NCBI GenBank assembly: GCA_025357915.1
Contig: JANYLH010000007.1
Location: forward strand, 1-64,000
From: Gammaproteobacteria bacterium
GTDB taxonomy: Bacteria; Pseudomonadota; Gammaproteobacteria; Steroidobacterales; Steroidobacteraceae
DNA length: 64,000 nucleotides
Reading direction: 5' to 3'
The notes beneath the pieces are model-generated. The model had not been told where the DNA came from and ran no database searches. It saw only the letters and a program-made list of their open reading frames with translations. The translations under genes were made by a program, and so were the position numbers. How positions within the stretch are numbered: the stretch's first letter is position 1; every line of letters starts with the position of its first letter. Below are positions 7,949 through 17,703 of the stretch, in pieces.

Positions 7949-8722
7949 ATGTGTCAAGACAAGGCCGTCGCAAGGCTGCGTCCCGCCATGGGGACCCTGG
8001 TGGCCGTCGAAGCCCGGTCAGCGGATGCCGCGCTGGCCGAAAAGGCCGTCAACGCCGCGTTTGCCGTTATACATAAGATGGAAGGCCTGCTGCATCCGAC
8101 GCGTGCGGGGAGTGACCTCGCCCGCCTGAACCGGGCGGCGGCGGGTTGCCGGCTGCCCGTACATCCCTGGACGGTGACCCTGCTGCGGCTCAGCCGGGAG
8201 TTGTGCGCCCGCTCTGGCGGGCTCTTCGAACCCGCGTTGCCGGCGGCCGGCTCGATCATGCATTGGGTTCCCGCAGGGTCTTGCGCGGTGGTGGTGCGGC
8301 AGCGTGCCCGCGTGGATTTCGGCGGCATCGCCAAGGGCTACGCGGTGGACCTCGCCGCCGCCGCCGTGCAACGCGCCGGGATTCGCCACGGCCTGATCAA
8401 TGCAGGCGGTGACCTGAGAGTCTTTGGCGACCTGCCCTGGCCGGTGACCATCAGGACCGGCGACAGCGCCGTGGCGCTGGAGTTGCGCAACTGCGCGCTG
8501 GCCACGAGCGATCCGGGTTGCATTCAGCAGCCGGCCGGGCACCGCGGGTACTACCGGGGCGGCATAGGCCCAGTGCGGCGCCCGCCGCGGCCCGCGTCCG
8601 TGGTGGCGGCTACGGCGGCGATCGCCGATGCGCTCACGAAGATCGTGATGTTCGCGGCTCCGGCGAATTCAGCGCGGCTGCTCGCGCACTATGGCGCGCG
8701 GAACGGTCGCTGGTACAGCTGA
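7949..8722 (+). CDS. apbE: FAD:protein FMN transferase (ApbE family), short form
   Basis: Transfers FMN from FAD to a threonine of target proteins. 257 residues, against about 330 for typical ApbE. The family core is clear: MGTLVAVEA near the start, VDFGGIAKGYAVDLA and GLINAGGDLRVFG in the middle, and a C-terminal IADALTKIVMF in place of the usual Mg-binding ADALAT. There is no signal peptide or lipobox: an in-frame stop (7943-7945) lies immediately upstream of the ATG, so the short N-terminus is real unless a sequencing error is present. The likely client is the FMN-binding protein encoded divergently. The 3' end overlaps the convergent lipoprotein gene by 34 bases. Confidence 0.85.
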   Translation: MCQDKAVARLRPAMGTLVAVEARSADAALAEKAVNAAFAVIHKMEGLLHPTRAGSDLARLNRAAAGCRLPVHPWTVTLLRLSRELCARSGGLFEPALPAAGSIMHWVPAGSCAVVVRQRARVDFGGIAKGYAVDLAAAAVQRAGIRHGLINAGGDLRVFGDLPWPVTIRTGDSAVALELRNCALATSDPGCIQQPAGHRGYYRGGIGPVRRPPRPASVVAATAAIADALTKIVMFAAPANSARLLAHYGARNGRWYS

Positions 8723-9792
8723 TCCCAGGCGGCGAGCGCCGGCTTGGCGGAGAAATCGCTGCGCGTCAGGCCGATCTGGGTGAACAGCGGCAAATTGGCT
8801 GGCACCGGCGGCGGCACCGCTGTCAGATCAATGTCGGCAAATTCCAGCTGCAGCAGGCCCCGCGCGCTGACGCCATCGAGCAGCTGCGCGTGGCGCGCAA
8901 CATAGCGCGCCTGCGCTTCGGGTGAGGAAACGATTGCGCCGACGCTGGCGCTGGTCCAGCCGCCCTCGACCACACAAACCGGCCGCGCTTGGCCGGCAGC
9001 GAGCCGCGAGTAGTAATCCACCGGTATGTCTTCGGGCTGCGCGTAGCGGAAATACGGATAAGAGGAATAGCCCAGCAGTTCGCTGAATGCGAAATCGAGC
9101 AGGTCCGGCGCAATGCCGGCGAACCATCCGCCCGGGGCAAGACCGCCCCATGCCGTCTCGACCTGCACGCTGGTGAACAGCGTAGCGGGCGAACCGGCCG
9201 CCTTCAGCGCCGACGCGGCGGCGTTGGCGGACTGCACCACGGCGGCATAGACGGCCGGGCCGGCGGCGACGCGAATCAGGTTGGTTTCCGCGGCCAGGCC
9301 CAGGTAGCGCGGCGTGAGCTTGCTGCTGACCGCGAGCATGTAGTCGCGGTACAGCGCCTGCACAACCGGCTCGGTGATGCTGCGCCCGAGCGCACGCAGC
9401 TGCGGAGCTTCCTGCTCGCGCGCCAGGCCGTCGGTCAGGTCGCCCATGAAGACCAGCTCCAGACCCTTGCCGCGCAGGTAGTTCACGAGCGCGACCTTGT
9501 CGCGATCAAGAATCGCGTCGGGACTCATGCCGGCAAGCAGGTCGGTCCACGGCAATTCTTCGTGAATGATGGCGAGTTCGGCGCGCTGGCTCCACAGCTC
9601 GATCCCCGCGAGAACCGCCGCGACCGTCGGCACCGGGGGATTGGGGGAAAACCCGAGTTGCCAGCTGCGTGTCGCCGGCGCCGGTTGCACACTGCCACCA
9701 CTCCCGCCGCCACAGGCCGCAAGCGCCGCGCCCAGGGGCAGCATGGCCAGGGCCTGCAGCGCGACGCGCCGATCAGGATCGGGACCGCTCAT
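8689..9792 (-). CDS. Lipoprotein with glycoside-hydrolase-like TIM barrel
   Basis: 367 residues beginning with a lipoprotein signal and lipobox LAAC (Cys27), then a Gly/Ser linker. The mature part looks like a clan GH-A TIM barrel: AAETN would place the acid/base Glu and CVVEGGW the nucleophile Glu. Family and substrate are not recognised; GH53-like is only a guess. ATG at 9792 overlaps the proA stop in ATGA, so it is probably translated from the proBA message. The same frame stays open further upstream inside proA, but the lipoprotein signal fixes the start here. Confidence 0.7.
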   Translation of the reverse strand: MSGPDPDRRVALQALAMLPLGAALAACGGGSGGSVQPAPATRSWQLGFSPNPPVPTVAAVLAGIELWSQRAELAIIHEELPWTDLLAGMSPDAILDRDKVALVNYLRGKGLELVFMGDLTDGLAREQEAPQLRALGRSITEPVVQALYRDYMLAVSSKLTPRYLGLAAETNLIRVAAGPAVYAAVVQSANAAASALKAAGSPATLFTSVQVETAWGGLAPGGWFAGIAPDLLDFAFSELLGYSSYPYFRYAQPEDIPVDYYSRLAAGQARPVCVVEGGWTSASVGAIVSSPEAQARYVARHAQLLDGVSARGLLQLEFADIDLTAVPPPVPANLPLFTQIGLTRSDFSAKPALAAWDQLYQRPFRAP

Positions 9793-11060
9793 CCTGGCCG
9801 GATCTGCCCGGAGCCGCGCACCACGTACTTGTAGCTGGTGAGCTGTTCGACCCCGACGGGGCCGCGCGCGTGGAAGCGATCGGTCGAGATGCCGATTTCG
9901 GCGCCCATGCCGAACTCGCCGCCATCGGCGAACTGCGTCGAGGCGTTGTGCAGCACGATTGCGCTGTCGACCTGCGCGAGGAAACGCTCGGCGGTGGCGG
10001 CGTTGGCGGTCACGATCGACTCGGTGTGCGAGGAGCCGTAGGCGGCGATGTGCGCGATGGCCCCGTCGACCCCGTCGACCAGGCGCACGGCGATGATCGC
10101 GTCGAGAAATTCGGTGCGCCAGTCCTCTTCGGTGGCGCTGCGAATCCGCGCGTCGCTGCAAAGCGCACGCACACCTTCATCCGCGCGCACTTCGCAGCCG
10201 GCGTCGAGGAGCGCCGCGATCAGCGATTGCGCCAACGCCGGCGCGGCCGCGCGATCGATCAGCAGGGTTTCCGCGGCGCCGCACACGCCGGTACGGCGGA
10301 GCTTTGAATTGAGCAGGATGGTACGGGCCATCTGCGCATCAGCGTCACGATCGACATAGACGTGGCAGTTGCCCTCCAGGTGGCCGATGACCGGCACGCG
10401 CGCCTCCGCCTGGACGCGCGCCACCAGGCTCTTGCCGCCACGCGGCACCAGCACGTCGATGAAATCGCGCATGCCGCCCAGCATTTCGCCGACCGCGGCA
10501 CGATCGGCGGTCGGCACCAGCTGGATGCACCCGGCAGGCAACATCGCCGCATCCAGTCCGGTCAGCAAACAGGCATGGATCGCGGCGCTGGAGCGGCCGC
10601 TCTCGGAACCGCCGCGCAGGATCGCAGCATTGCCCGACTTCAGGCACAGCGCCCCAGCGTCCGCCGTGACGTTGGGGCGGCTCTCATAGATGATGCCGAT
10701 CACACCGAGCGGCACGCGCACGCGCTGGATGCGCAGCCCGTTGGGCCGCGACCACTCCGCGCTGACGCCGCCGATCGGGTCGGCGAGCACGGCGATTTCC
10801 TCGAGCCCCTTCGCCATCGCCTCGACGCGCTGCTCATCGAGCTGCAGGCGATCGAGGAGCGCGCCGCTCAATTGCGCCGCGCGCGCGCTGTCCATATCGG
10901 CGGCGTTGGCCGCGAGGATCTGCGCGCGCCGCGCGCGGAGCGCCGCGGCCGCAGCGAGCAACGCCCGGTTCTTGACCGCAGTATCGGCCAGGGCCAGCTG
11001 CGCTGCCGCGGCCACGGCGGCCCGGCCGATGTCCTGCATCAGCTGGTGCACGTCACTCAT
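9789..11060 (-). CDS. proA: Gamma-glutamyl phosphate reductase ProA
   Basis: NADPH-dependent reduction of glutamyl-5-phosphate to the semialdehyde, second step of proline synthesis. 423 residues, normal length. Recognisable segments are [27 protein letters not shown], the catalytic cysteine region [13 protein letters not shown] and [10 protein letters not shown]. The start overlaps the end of proB by 8 bases and the stop overlaps the next lipoprotein gene. Confidence 0.97.
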   Translation of the reverse strand: MSDVHQLMQDIGRAAVAAAAQLALADTAVKNRALLAAAAALRARRAQILAANAADMDSARAAQLSGALLDRLQLDEQRVEAMAKGLEEIAVLADPIGGVSAEWSRPNGLRIQRVRVPLGVIGIIYESRPNVTADAGALCLKSGNAAILRGGSESGRSSAAIHACLLTGLDAAMLPAGCIQLVPTADRAAVGEMLGGMRDFIDVLVPRGGKSLVARVQAEARVPVIGHLEGNCHVYVDRDADAQMARTILLNSKLRRTGVCGAAETLLIDRAAAPALAQSLIAALLDAGCEVRADEGVRALCSDARIRSATEEDWRTEFLDAIIAVRLVDGVDGAIAHIAAYGSSHTESIVTANAATAERFLAQVDSAIVLHNASTQFADGGEFGMGAEIGISTDRFHARGPVGVEQLTSYKYVVRGSGQIRPG

Positions 11061-12207
11061 GGCGCAGGATCACCAGGTCATCGCGGTGGATCAGCTCCTC
11101 GCGGCCGCGATACCCCAGGAGCGCTTCGATCTCGCCGCTCCGGCGGCCGAGGATCCGGGCCGTTTCGACGTCGGAGTAGCCGGCGATGCCGCGCGCCACT
11201 TCACGGCCGTCGAGTCCCATGACACTCACCGTGTCGCCCGACTCGAAGCGGCCGAGCGTGCCGGTCACGCCGGCGGGCAGCAGGCTTTTGCCCGCAGCCA
11301 GCGCACGCAGCGCGCCCGCATCGATATGCACGGCGCCAGCCGGGCGGAGCGTGCCGGCGATCCATTGCTTGCGGGCCGCGACCGGGGTCGACGCCGGCAG
11401 GAACCAGGTGCAGCGGGCGCCGGACTCGATGCGCTTGAGCGGATGGCGGTGCTCGCCGGCCGCGATGCACATGTGGCAGCCCGCCCCCACCGCGATGCGC
11501 GCGGCGGCGATCTTGGTCGCCATGCCCCCCGAGCCGAGGTTCGAGGCCGAGCCGCCCGCCATGGCCTCGATCTCCGGTGTGATCTGCGGCACTTCGGCGA
11601 TGAACCGGGCATCACCGGCGCGATTCGGATCGGCCGTATAGAGGCCGTCAACGTCGGAGAGCAGCACCAGGCAATCGGCGCTGATCATCTGCGCCACGCG
11701 CGCGGCCAGGCGGTCGTTGTCGCCGTAGCGGATCTCGGCGGTTGCGACCGTATCGTTCTCGTTGATCACCGGGATCGCGCCCAGCCCGAGGAGCGATTCG
11801 AGCGTGGCGCGGGCATTGAGGTAACGGGTGCGCTGCTCGCTGTCCTCGAGCGTAAGCAGCACCTGCGCCACGGTGACCTCGTGCGCTTCCAGCAACTCCT
11901 TGTAGGCGTGCGCCAGGCGGATCTGGCCGACCGCCGCCGCCGCCTGGCTCTCCTCCAGCCGCAGCGTTCCCGCAGCCAGCCCCAGATGACGGCGCCCGAG
12001 GGCGATCGCACCGGAGGACACGAGGATGACCTGCTGGCCCCGGCGGCGCAGCCGCAGCAGGTCCTCGACCAGCGTTTCGAGCCAGGCACGGTTCAGCCGG
12101 CCGGTGCGCGCGTCGACCAGCAGGGCCGAGCCGACCTTGACGACCACGCGCCGCGCCGCCGCCAGGGGGCCGCGCGATCTGCTGTTGACTGGCGTGCCGG
12201 AACTCAT
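11053..12207 (-). CDS. proB: Glutamate 5-kinase ProB
   Basis: Phosphorylates glutamate to start proline synthesis and is usually the feedback-inhibited step. 384 residues: an amino-acid kinase domain ([45 protein letters not shown]) followed by a C-terminal PUA domain (about residues 285-370). First gene of a minus-strand proB-proA-lipoprotein operon, divergent from ccoN across 132 bases. Confidence 0.97.
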   Translation of the reverse strand: MSSGTPVNSRSRGPLAAARRVVVKVGSALLVDARTGRLNRAWLETLVEDLLRLRRRGQQVILVSSGAIALGRRHLGLAAGTLRLEESQAAAAVGQIRLAHAYKELLEAHEVTVAQVLLTLEDSEQRTRYLNARATLESLLGLGAIPVINENDTVATAEIRYGDNDRLAARVAQMISADCLVLLSDVDGLYTADPNRAGDARFIAEVPQITPEIEAMAGGSASNLGSGGMATKIAAARIAVGAGCHMCIAAGEHRHPLKRIESGARCTWFLPASTPVAARKQWIAGTLRPAGAVHIDAGALRALAAGKSLLPAGVTGTLGRFESGDTVSVMGLDGREVARGIAGYSDVETARILGRRSGEIEALLGYRGREELIHRDDLVILRHE

Positions 12208-12339
12208 TGCAATAGTGGCTAGTACGTAGGATCGGTGTCGGGACTTAAGTGTACCTACGGATTCGCGCGCGCACAGCTTTCACCGAACATTTGCGGGCGC
12301 ATGAGACCCGCGCCCACCCTATCGGCGGAGAACAGCACA

Positions 12340-13779
12340 ATGGCCCAGGGAACCGAAGGCACGCTGGCCGGAGCGACCTATAACGATCGCGTGGTGCGCC
12401 AGTTTGCCCTGATGACGATCGTCTGGGGCGTGGTCGGCATGAGCGTGGGGGTGCTGCTCGCGGCGCAGCTGATCTGGCCGGCACTCAATTTCGACGTCCC
12501 CTGGCTGACCTACAGCCGGCTGCGGCCGCTCCATACCAATGCCGTGATCTTCGCCTTCGGCGGTTCGGCGCTGTTCGCCTCCTCGTACTACATCGTGCAG
12601 CGCACCTGCCATGTGCGGCTGATCTCCGACAAGCTGGCCGGCTTTACCTTCTGGGGCTGGCAGCTGGTCATCCTGCTGGCGGCGATCACGCTTCCGCTCG
12701 GGATCACCAGCGGCAAGGAATACGCCGAGCTCGAGTGGCCGATCGACATCCTGATCGCGATCGTGTGGGTGGTGTACGCGATCGTGTTCCTCGGCACGCT
12801 GGCGATCCGCCGCGTCAAGCACATCTATGTCGCCAACTGGTTCTTCGCCGCGTTCATCATCACGGTTGCGATACTGCATATCGTCAACAGTGCCGAGATT
12901 CCGGTGACGCTGACCAAGTCGTACTCCGTGTACGCGGGTACGGTCGATGCCATGGTGCAATGGTGGTACGGCCACAACGCCGTCGGGTTCTTTCTCACCG
13001 CCGGGTTCCTCGGCATGATGTACTACTTCGTGCCCAAGCAGGCCGGGCGCCCGGTGTATTCCTACCGCCTCTCGGTGGTGCACTTCTGGTCGCTGATCTC
13101 CATATATATGTGGGCCGGCCCGCACCACCTGCACTACACCACGCTACCCGACTGGGCGCAGTCGCTGGGCATGGTGTTTTCGCTCATGCTGCTGGCGCCT
13201 TCCTGGGGCGGCATGATCAACGGCATCATGACCCTGTCGGGCGCCTGGCATAAGCTGCGTACCGACCCGATCCTCAAGTTCCTGATCGTCTCGTTGTCGT
13301 TCTACGGCATGTCGACCTTCGAAGGGCCGATGATGTCGATCAAGACCGTCAACGCGCTCTCCCACTACACCGACTGGACGATAGGACACGTCCATTCGGG
13401 CGCCCTGGGCTGGGTGGCGATGGTTACAGTAGGGTCGCTGTACGTGCTGATACCGCGGCTGTATGGGCGCACCAGCATGTGGAGCACGCGGCTCATCGAC
13501 TGGCATTTCTGGACCACCACCATCGGCATCGTGCTGTACATCACCGCGATGTGGATCGCCGGTGTCATGCAGGGCCTGATGTGGCGGGCGACGAACGCGG
13601 ACGGCACGCTGACCTACACCTTCGTCGAGGCGCTGCAGGCCACGCATCCCTTCTACATCGTGCGCCTGTGCGGCGGCGCGCTGGTGCTCGCAGGCATGTT
13701 CCTCATGATCTACAACGTGCGCCGAACGCTCCAGGAGCGCGGCCCGGTGATCGACCAGCCCGTCATGGCCCCGGCATAG
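12340..13779 (+). CDS. ccoN: cbb3-type cytochrome c oxidase subunit I CcoN
   Basis: Catalytic heme b / heme b3-CuB subunit of the high-affinity terminal oxidase, 479 residues and about 12 helices. Helix-borne histidines are visible in [33 protein letters not shown] and [11 protein letters not shown]. The ATG at 12340 is chosen because GGAG lies 9 bases upstream and the length then fits the family; the frame remains open back to 12235. The 132-base gap from proB holds a small inverted repeat (CGTAGG at 12225, CCTACG at 12254) but no clear FNR/Anr site. Confidence 0.97.
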   Translation: MAQGTEGTLAGATYNDRVVRQFALMTIVWGVVGMSVGVLLAAQLIWPALNFDVPWLTYSRLRPLHTNAVIFAFGGSALFASSYYIVQRTCHVRLISDKLAGFTFWGWQLVILLAAITLPLGITSGKEYAELEWPIDILIAIVWVVYAIVFLGTLAIRRVKHIYVANWFFAAFIITVAILHIVNSAEIPVTLTKSYSVYAGTVDAMVQWWYGHNAVGFFLTAGFLGMMYYFVPKQAGRPVYSYRLSVVHFWSLISIYMWAGPHHLHYTTLPDWAQSLGMVFSLMLLAPSWGGMINGIMTLSGAWHKLRTDPILKFLIVSLSFYGMSTFEGPMMSIKTVNALSHYTDWTIGHVHSGALGWVAMVTVGSLYVLIPRLYGRTSMWSTRLIDWHFWTTTIGIVLYITAMWIAGVMQGLMWRATNADGTLTYTFVEALQATHPFYIVRLCGGALVLAGMFLMIYNVRRTLQERGPVIDQPVMAPA

Positions 13780-13793
13780 GGAGAGCGTCGCAC

Positions 13794-14402
13794 GTGAAAC
13801 ACGACATCATCGAAAAACGCGTCGGGCTGCTGGCGGTGCTGATCGCCCTGGTCATCAGTGTCGGGGGCCTGGTGGAGATCGTGCCGCTGTACCTGTCCGG
13901 ACAGGTAACGAAGCCCGCACCCGGCGTCATGCCGCTCAGTGCGCTGGCGCTCGAGGGGCGCGACATCTACGTCCGCGAGGGCTGCTACAACTGCCACTCG
14001 CAGATGATCCGCCCGCTCCGCGGCGAGACCGAACGCTACGGGCACTACTCGCTGGCCGGCGAATCGGTCTATGACCATCCGTTCCAGTTCGGCTCCAAGC
14101 GCACCGGGCCCGATCTGGCGCGCGTCGGCGGCCGCTACTCGGACGACTGGCAGCGCATCCACCTGCTGAACCCGCGTGATGTCGTGCCCGAATCCAACAT
14201 GCCCGGTTTCCCCTGGCTGGCGCGCAACAAGATCGACGCGCGCGTCACGCCGAAGAAGCTGCGTGCACTGCGCTCGGTGGGCGTGCCCTATACGGACCAG
14301 CAGATCGCCGGGGCGAGCGCCGAAGTCGCGGGCCAGACGGAACTGACGGCGCTGATCACATACCTGCAGGGCCTGGGGCTGGCCTCGCAGGGCTGGAAAT
14401 AA
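13794..14402 (+). CDS. ccoO: cbb3 oxidase monoheme subunit CcoO
   Basis: Membrane-anchored monoheme c-type subunit that passes electrons to CcoN, 202 residues. One N-terminal helix (about 12-33) and one heme motif CYNCH within [16 protein letters not shown], with the family sequences ERYGHYS and [20 protein letters not shown] start at 13794 with a GGGAGAG ribosome site. Fourteen bases after ccoN. Confidence 0.97.
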   Translation: MKHDIIEKRVGLLAVLIALVISVGGLVEIVPLYLSGQVTKPAPGVMPLSALALEGRDIYVREGCYNCHSQMIRPLRGETERYGHYSLAGESVYDHPFQFGSKRTGPDLARVGGRYSDDWQRIHLLNPRDVVPESNMPGFPWLARNKIDARVTPKKLRALRSVGVPYTDQQIAGASAEVAGQTELTALITYLQGLGLASQGWK

Positions 14403-14414
14403 CGGAGCGGAGCC

Positions 14415-14606
14415 ATGGAGCACATGCAGGGCCTGTTCGGAACACTCAGCGGCATCTTCACCGCCGTGCTGATCGTGCTGTTCACGGGGCTGGCTGCCTG
14501 GGCCTGGAGCGGCAAGCGGCGCAAGGCCTTCGACGCCGCCGCACGGATCCCCCTGGAAGAAGACAGTGTGGTAGCCGAGCCTGGCCACAGGGAGCAAGCG
14601 CCGTGA
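14415..14606 (+). CDS. ccoQ: cbb3 oxidase small subunit CcoQ (FixQ)
   Basis: 63 residues with one helix (about 10-31) and the FixQ-type segment AWAWSGKRRKAFDAAARIPLE. It stabilises the oxidase. Its stop overlaps the GTG of ccoP (GTGA). Confidence 0.92.
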   Translation: MEHMQGLFGTLSGIFTAVLIVLFTGLAAWAWSGKRRKAFDAAARIPLEEDSVVAEPGHREQAP

Positions 14607-15520
14607 CACCGGGATTAAGCGCCTTCATCATCATCCTGACCACCCTCAACGTGGTCGGCGCCGTGTGGCTGATGCTCTCGATGCGCCGCCGCCGCGGCGA
14701 CGAGCCCGGGCCCGGCGCCGAGACCACCGGTCACGTCTGGGACGGCGACCTGGGCGAATACAACAATCCGCTGCCGCGCTGGTGGTTGTGGTTGTTCTTC
14801 ATCAGCGTGGCCTTCGCGATTGGTTACCTGGTGCTCTACCCTGGCATGGGCAACTATGCCGGGCGCCTGGGCTGGACCTCCATCAACCAGCATGAGGCAC
14901 AGCAGCGCGCCAGCGAAGCACAGGCGCAGCAGATCATGGCGCGCTTTACCGGCAAGTCGGTGGCGCAACTGCGCGACGACCCGGCCGCGCGCGTCGTCGG
15001 CCGGAACCTGTTCGCAAACAACTGCGCTGTCTGCCACGGTTCCGATGCGCACGGCAACCCGGGCTTTCCGAATCTCACCGACCAGGACTGGCTCTATGGC
15101 GGCGCGCCCGAACAGCTCGAGGCCACGATCGCCGGCGGCCGCGCGGGCGTCATGATTCCCTGGCAGGATGCGCTGGGCGCGAGCGGCGTCGAGAACGTGC
15201 TCGCCTACGTGCTCACATTGTCGGGTCGCTCCGTGCCGGCCGGCGACGTTGCAACCGGCAAGCAGCTGTTCGCGGCCAACTGCGCCGCCTGCCATGGCGA
15301 GGACGCGCACGGCAACCAGGCGCTCGGCGCGCCGAACCTGACCGATCACACCTGGCTCTACGGCGGCTCGGTGGATGCGGTGCGCGCCTCCATTGCCGGC
15401 GGCCGGCAGGGACAGATGCCCGCCCAGCTCGAACGCCTCGGGCCGCAACGCGTAAAACTCCTGGCCGCCTATGTCCTGTCGCTCGGCGCGGGCGGAGGGA
15501 GCGGTGCAGCCGCACCCTGA
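14603..15520 (+). CDS. ccoP: cbb3 oxidase diheme subunit CcoP
   Basis: Diheme c-type subunit, 305 residues. Two N-terminal hydrophobic segments flank HVWDGDLGEYNNPLPRWW, a CcoP hallmark. Two heme motifs follow, CAVCH and CAACH, each in a c-type domain with the repeated pattern HGNxxx..NLTD..WLYGG. GTG start coupled to ccoQ. Confidence 0.97.
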   Translation: MTPGLSAFIIILTTLNVVGAVWLMLSMRRRRGDEPGPGAETTGHVWDGDLGEYNNPLPRWWLWLFFISVAFAIGYLVLYPGMGNYAGRLGWTSINQHEAQQRASEAQAQQIMARFTGKSVAQLRDDPAARVVGRNLFANNCAVCHGSDAHGNPGFPNLTDQDWLYGGAPEQLEATIAGGRAGVMIPWQDALGASGVENVLAYVLTLSGRSVPAGDVATGKQLFAANCAACHGEDAHGNQALGAPNLTDHTWLYGGSVDAVRASIAGGRQGQMPAQLERLGPQRVKLLAAYVLSLGAGGGSGAAAP

Positions 15521-15812
15521 AACGCAGCCCCCTACGGCCCGGCGCCGGCGCGCGCTCGCCGTCGGCGCGGTGCTGTGGGCGTCATTCCTGGCGGCCAGCG
15601 CGGGCACCATGTTCTTCTTCGCGTTCGTGGCGCCCGAATCGCTGCTCGGCGATTTTCCCGAAAGCGACCGCATCGATCGCCTCGGTGTCTACACGCTCGG
15701 TTTCTTCGGCCTGTGGTGCCTGAGCGCGCTCGCCAGCGCGCTGGCGCTCTACGTGCATCGCCAGATCAGCGGCAGCGACGGGCGCGCCCGCACGCCCAGG
15801 GCGCCCTCATGA
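15504..15812 (+). CDS. Small two-helix membrane protein between ccoP and ccoG
   Basis: 102 residues from GTG 15504, which has a strong GGAGGGAG site and overlaps the ccoP end by 17 bases. It has two membrane helices (about 17-41 and 61-83) and an Arg-rich tail. Its stop overlaps the ccoG ATG (ATGA). Proteins of this size occur at this position in other cbb3 clusters; I do not recognise a named function. A small assembly or stability factor of the oxidase is the natural guess. Confidence 0.75.
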   Translation: MQPHPETQPPTARRRRALAVGAVLWASFLAASAGTMFFFAFVAPESLLGDFPESDRIDRLGVYTLGFFGLWCLSALASALALYVHRQISGSDGRARTPRAPS

Positions 15813-17203
15813 ACACCACGCCTGGCGCATCGGCCGATGCCGCCAGCGCTTCCTACTACCAGGCCCACGAGAAGATCTATCCGCGCGAAGTACACGGCCG
15901 CTTCGCGCGCCTGCGCGTGCTGGCGGTGTGGGTGTTGCTCGGGCTCTACTACCTGCTGCCCTGGCTCGAGCTGCACGGCCGCCAGGCGGTGCTGTTCGAT
16001 CTGGCGGAACGCAAGTTCTACGTCTTCTCGCTGGTCATGTGGCCGCAGGACTTCATCTTCCTGACCTGGCTGCTGGTGCTGGCCGCATTGTCGCTGTTCT
16101 TCTTCACCGCGCTGGCCGGGCGCCTCTGGTGCTCCTACGCCTGCCCGCAGACGGTGTGGACCGAGGCCTTCTTGTGGCTGGAGCGGCTGACCGAGGGCAC
16201 GCGCCAGGCCCGCATCAAGCTCGATGCCGCACCCTGGGGGCCGCGCAAATGGCTGCGGAAAGGCTCGAAGCAGATCCTCTGGGTCGGTTTCGCGCTCTGG
16301 ACCGGCTTCAGCTTCGTCGGTTTCTTCACGCCGATCCGCACACTGTTCGCCGACGTGCTGGCGCTCACAGCGAGCCCGTGGGAAACCTTCTGGATCCTGT
16401 TCTACGGTTTCGCGACCTACGGCAATGCCGGGTACCTGCGCGAACAGGTGTGCCTGTACATGTGCCCCTACGCGCGCTTCCAGAGCGCCATGTTCGACCA
16501 GGACACGCTGATCATCACCTATGACGCAGAGCGCGGCGAGCCGCGCGGTTCGCGCCGGCGTGAAGCGCCGCGCGGCGCCACCGGCCTGGGTGACTGCATC
16601 GACTGCACCTGGTGCGTGCAGGTGTGCCCCACCGGAATCGACATCCGCAAGGGGCTGCAGTACGAGTGCATCGCCTGTGCCGCCTGCATCGACGCCTGCG
16701 ACAACGTGATGGACCGCATCGGCTATCCGCGCGGCCTGATCCGCTACACGACCCAGCATGCGCTGGATCACCGCACCACGCATGTCATGCGTCCCCGGGT
16801 GCTGGTGTACGGCGCCATTCTCGCCCTCCTCGCGGTGGGCTTCGCCGTGGCACTGTACCTGCGCACGCCGCTCGGGCTGGACGTGATCCGCGACCGCAAC
16901 AGCCTGTTCCGGCTGCTCGATGACGGCCGCATCGAGAACGTCTACACGCTGAAGATCCTCAACAAGTCGGAGCTCAACCGCACTTTCGACCTCACGGTCA
17001 CCGGAGCCGGTGCGCTGACGCTCGACCCGCCGCGACCGGCCTATAGCGTCGCTCCCGGCGAGGTCTACCCGGCGGTGGTGCGCGTGGTACGCGACGCTTA
17101 CCAGCCGGCCGGATCCGAAACCATTCACTTCCGGATCGTGGCGCGCGATGATCCGCGCGTCACGGCAACACACGACGCGCGGCTGCTCGCGCCATCGCGG
17201 TAA
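15809..17203 (+). CDS. ccoG: CcoG, membrane iron-sulfur protein for cbb3 oxidase assembly
   Basis: 464 residues. CcoG reduces copper for delivery to the CuB centre of CcoN. Membrane helices and a NapH/RdxA-like CACPQT segment (WCSYACPQTVWTE) precede two ferredoxin-type clusters (CIDCTWCVQVCP, then CIACAACIDACD) and a C-terminal Ig-like domain in the periplasm (about 360-464). The start is fixed by the ATGA overlap with the preceding small gene. Confidence 0.95.
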   Translation: MNTTPGASADAASASYYQAHEKIYPREVHGRFARLRVLAVWVLLGLYYLLPWLELHGRQAVLFDLAERKFYVFSLVMWPQDFIFLTWLLVLAALSLFFFTALAGRLWCSYACPQTVWTEAFLWLERLTEGTRQARIKLDAAPWGPRKWLRKGSKQILWVGFALWTGFSFVGFFTPIRTLFADVLALTASPWETFWILFYGFATYGNAGYLREQVCLYMCPYARFQSAMFDQDTLIITYDAERGEPRGSRRREAPRGATGLGDCIDCTWCVQVCPTGIDIRKGLQYECIACAACIDACDNVMDRIGYPRGLIRYTTQHALDHRTTHVMRPRVLVYGAILALLAVGFAVALYLRTPLGLDVIRDRNSLFRLLDDGRIENVYTLKILNKSELNRTFDLTVTGAGALTLDPPRPAYSVAPGEVYPAVVRVVRDAYQPAGSETIHFRIVARDDPRVTATHDARLLAPSR

Positions 17204-17208
17204 TCTTC

Positions 17209-17703
17209 ATGCGCAGCCCTGCCAACCCGGTATTGGTCCTGGTCATCGCCCTGCCACTGCTCGCCGTTGCGGGCAGCTTCGCCTCGCTCGCGCTCGCCCT
17301 GGCGCGCGGCGACAGCGAGCTGCCGAAAAATTACCACTGGGAGGGCGGCGCTCTGGATCGCGAACAGGAACGGATGGCGCGCGCGGCGCAACTGGGCATC
17401 GGCGCCACCATTGCGATCGATCCGCTCGCACAGCGCTGCACGGTGGCGCTCCATGGCGCCGCGCCCGCGGCACTGCGCCTTACGCTGACGCATCCGACCA
17501 GCACTGGCGCCGATCGCGCCGTTACGCTGGCGCGGAACGGCACCAGCTACTCCGCGCCCTGCCCCGCCCTGGCGGCCGCCCACTGGTGGCTGGAGCTCGC
17601 CGACGACCAGGAGCAGTGGCTCCTGCGTGGCCGCCTGCACGGCGACCTGCAGGAGCCCTCGGCGCTGGGTGCCGCGGCGGCACCGGCCGTGGCCTCGCCT
17701 TGA
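17209..17703 (+). CDS. ccoH: FixH/CcoH family assembly protein
   Basis: 164 residues with one N-terminal helix (about 5-28) and a periplasmic domain containing NYHWEGGALDRE, typical of FixH. Needed for cbb3 assembly and for CcoI function. Five bases after ccoG; its stop overlaps the proposed TTG start of ccoI. Confidence 0.9.
   Translation: MRSPANPVLVLVIALPLLAVAGSFASLALALARGDSELPKNYHWEGGALDREQERMARAAQLGIGATIAIDPLAQRCTVALHGAAPAALRLTLTHPTSTGADRAVTLARNGTSYSAPCPALAAAHWWLELADDQEQWLLRGRLHGDLQEPSALGAAAAPAVASP

Noticed and set aside
12208-12339. FNR/Anr or FixK-type site upstream of ccoN
   Set aside because: No TTGAT-N4-ATCAA-like palindrome could be found; only a small CGTAGG/CCTACG inverted repeat is present.
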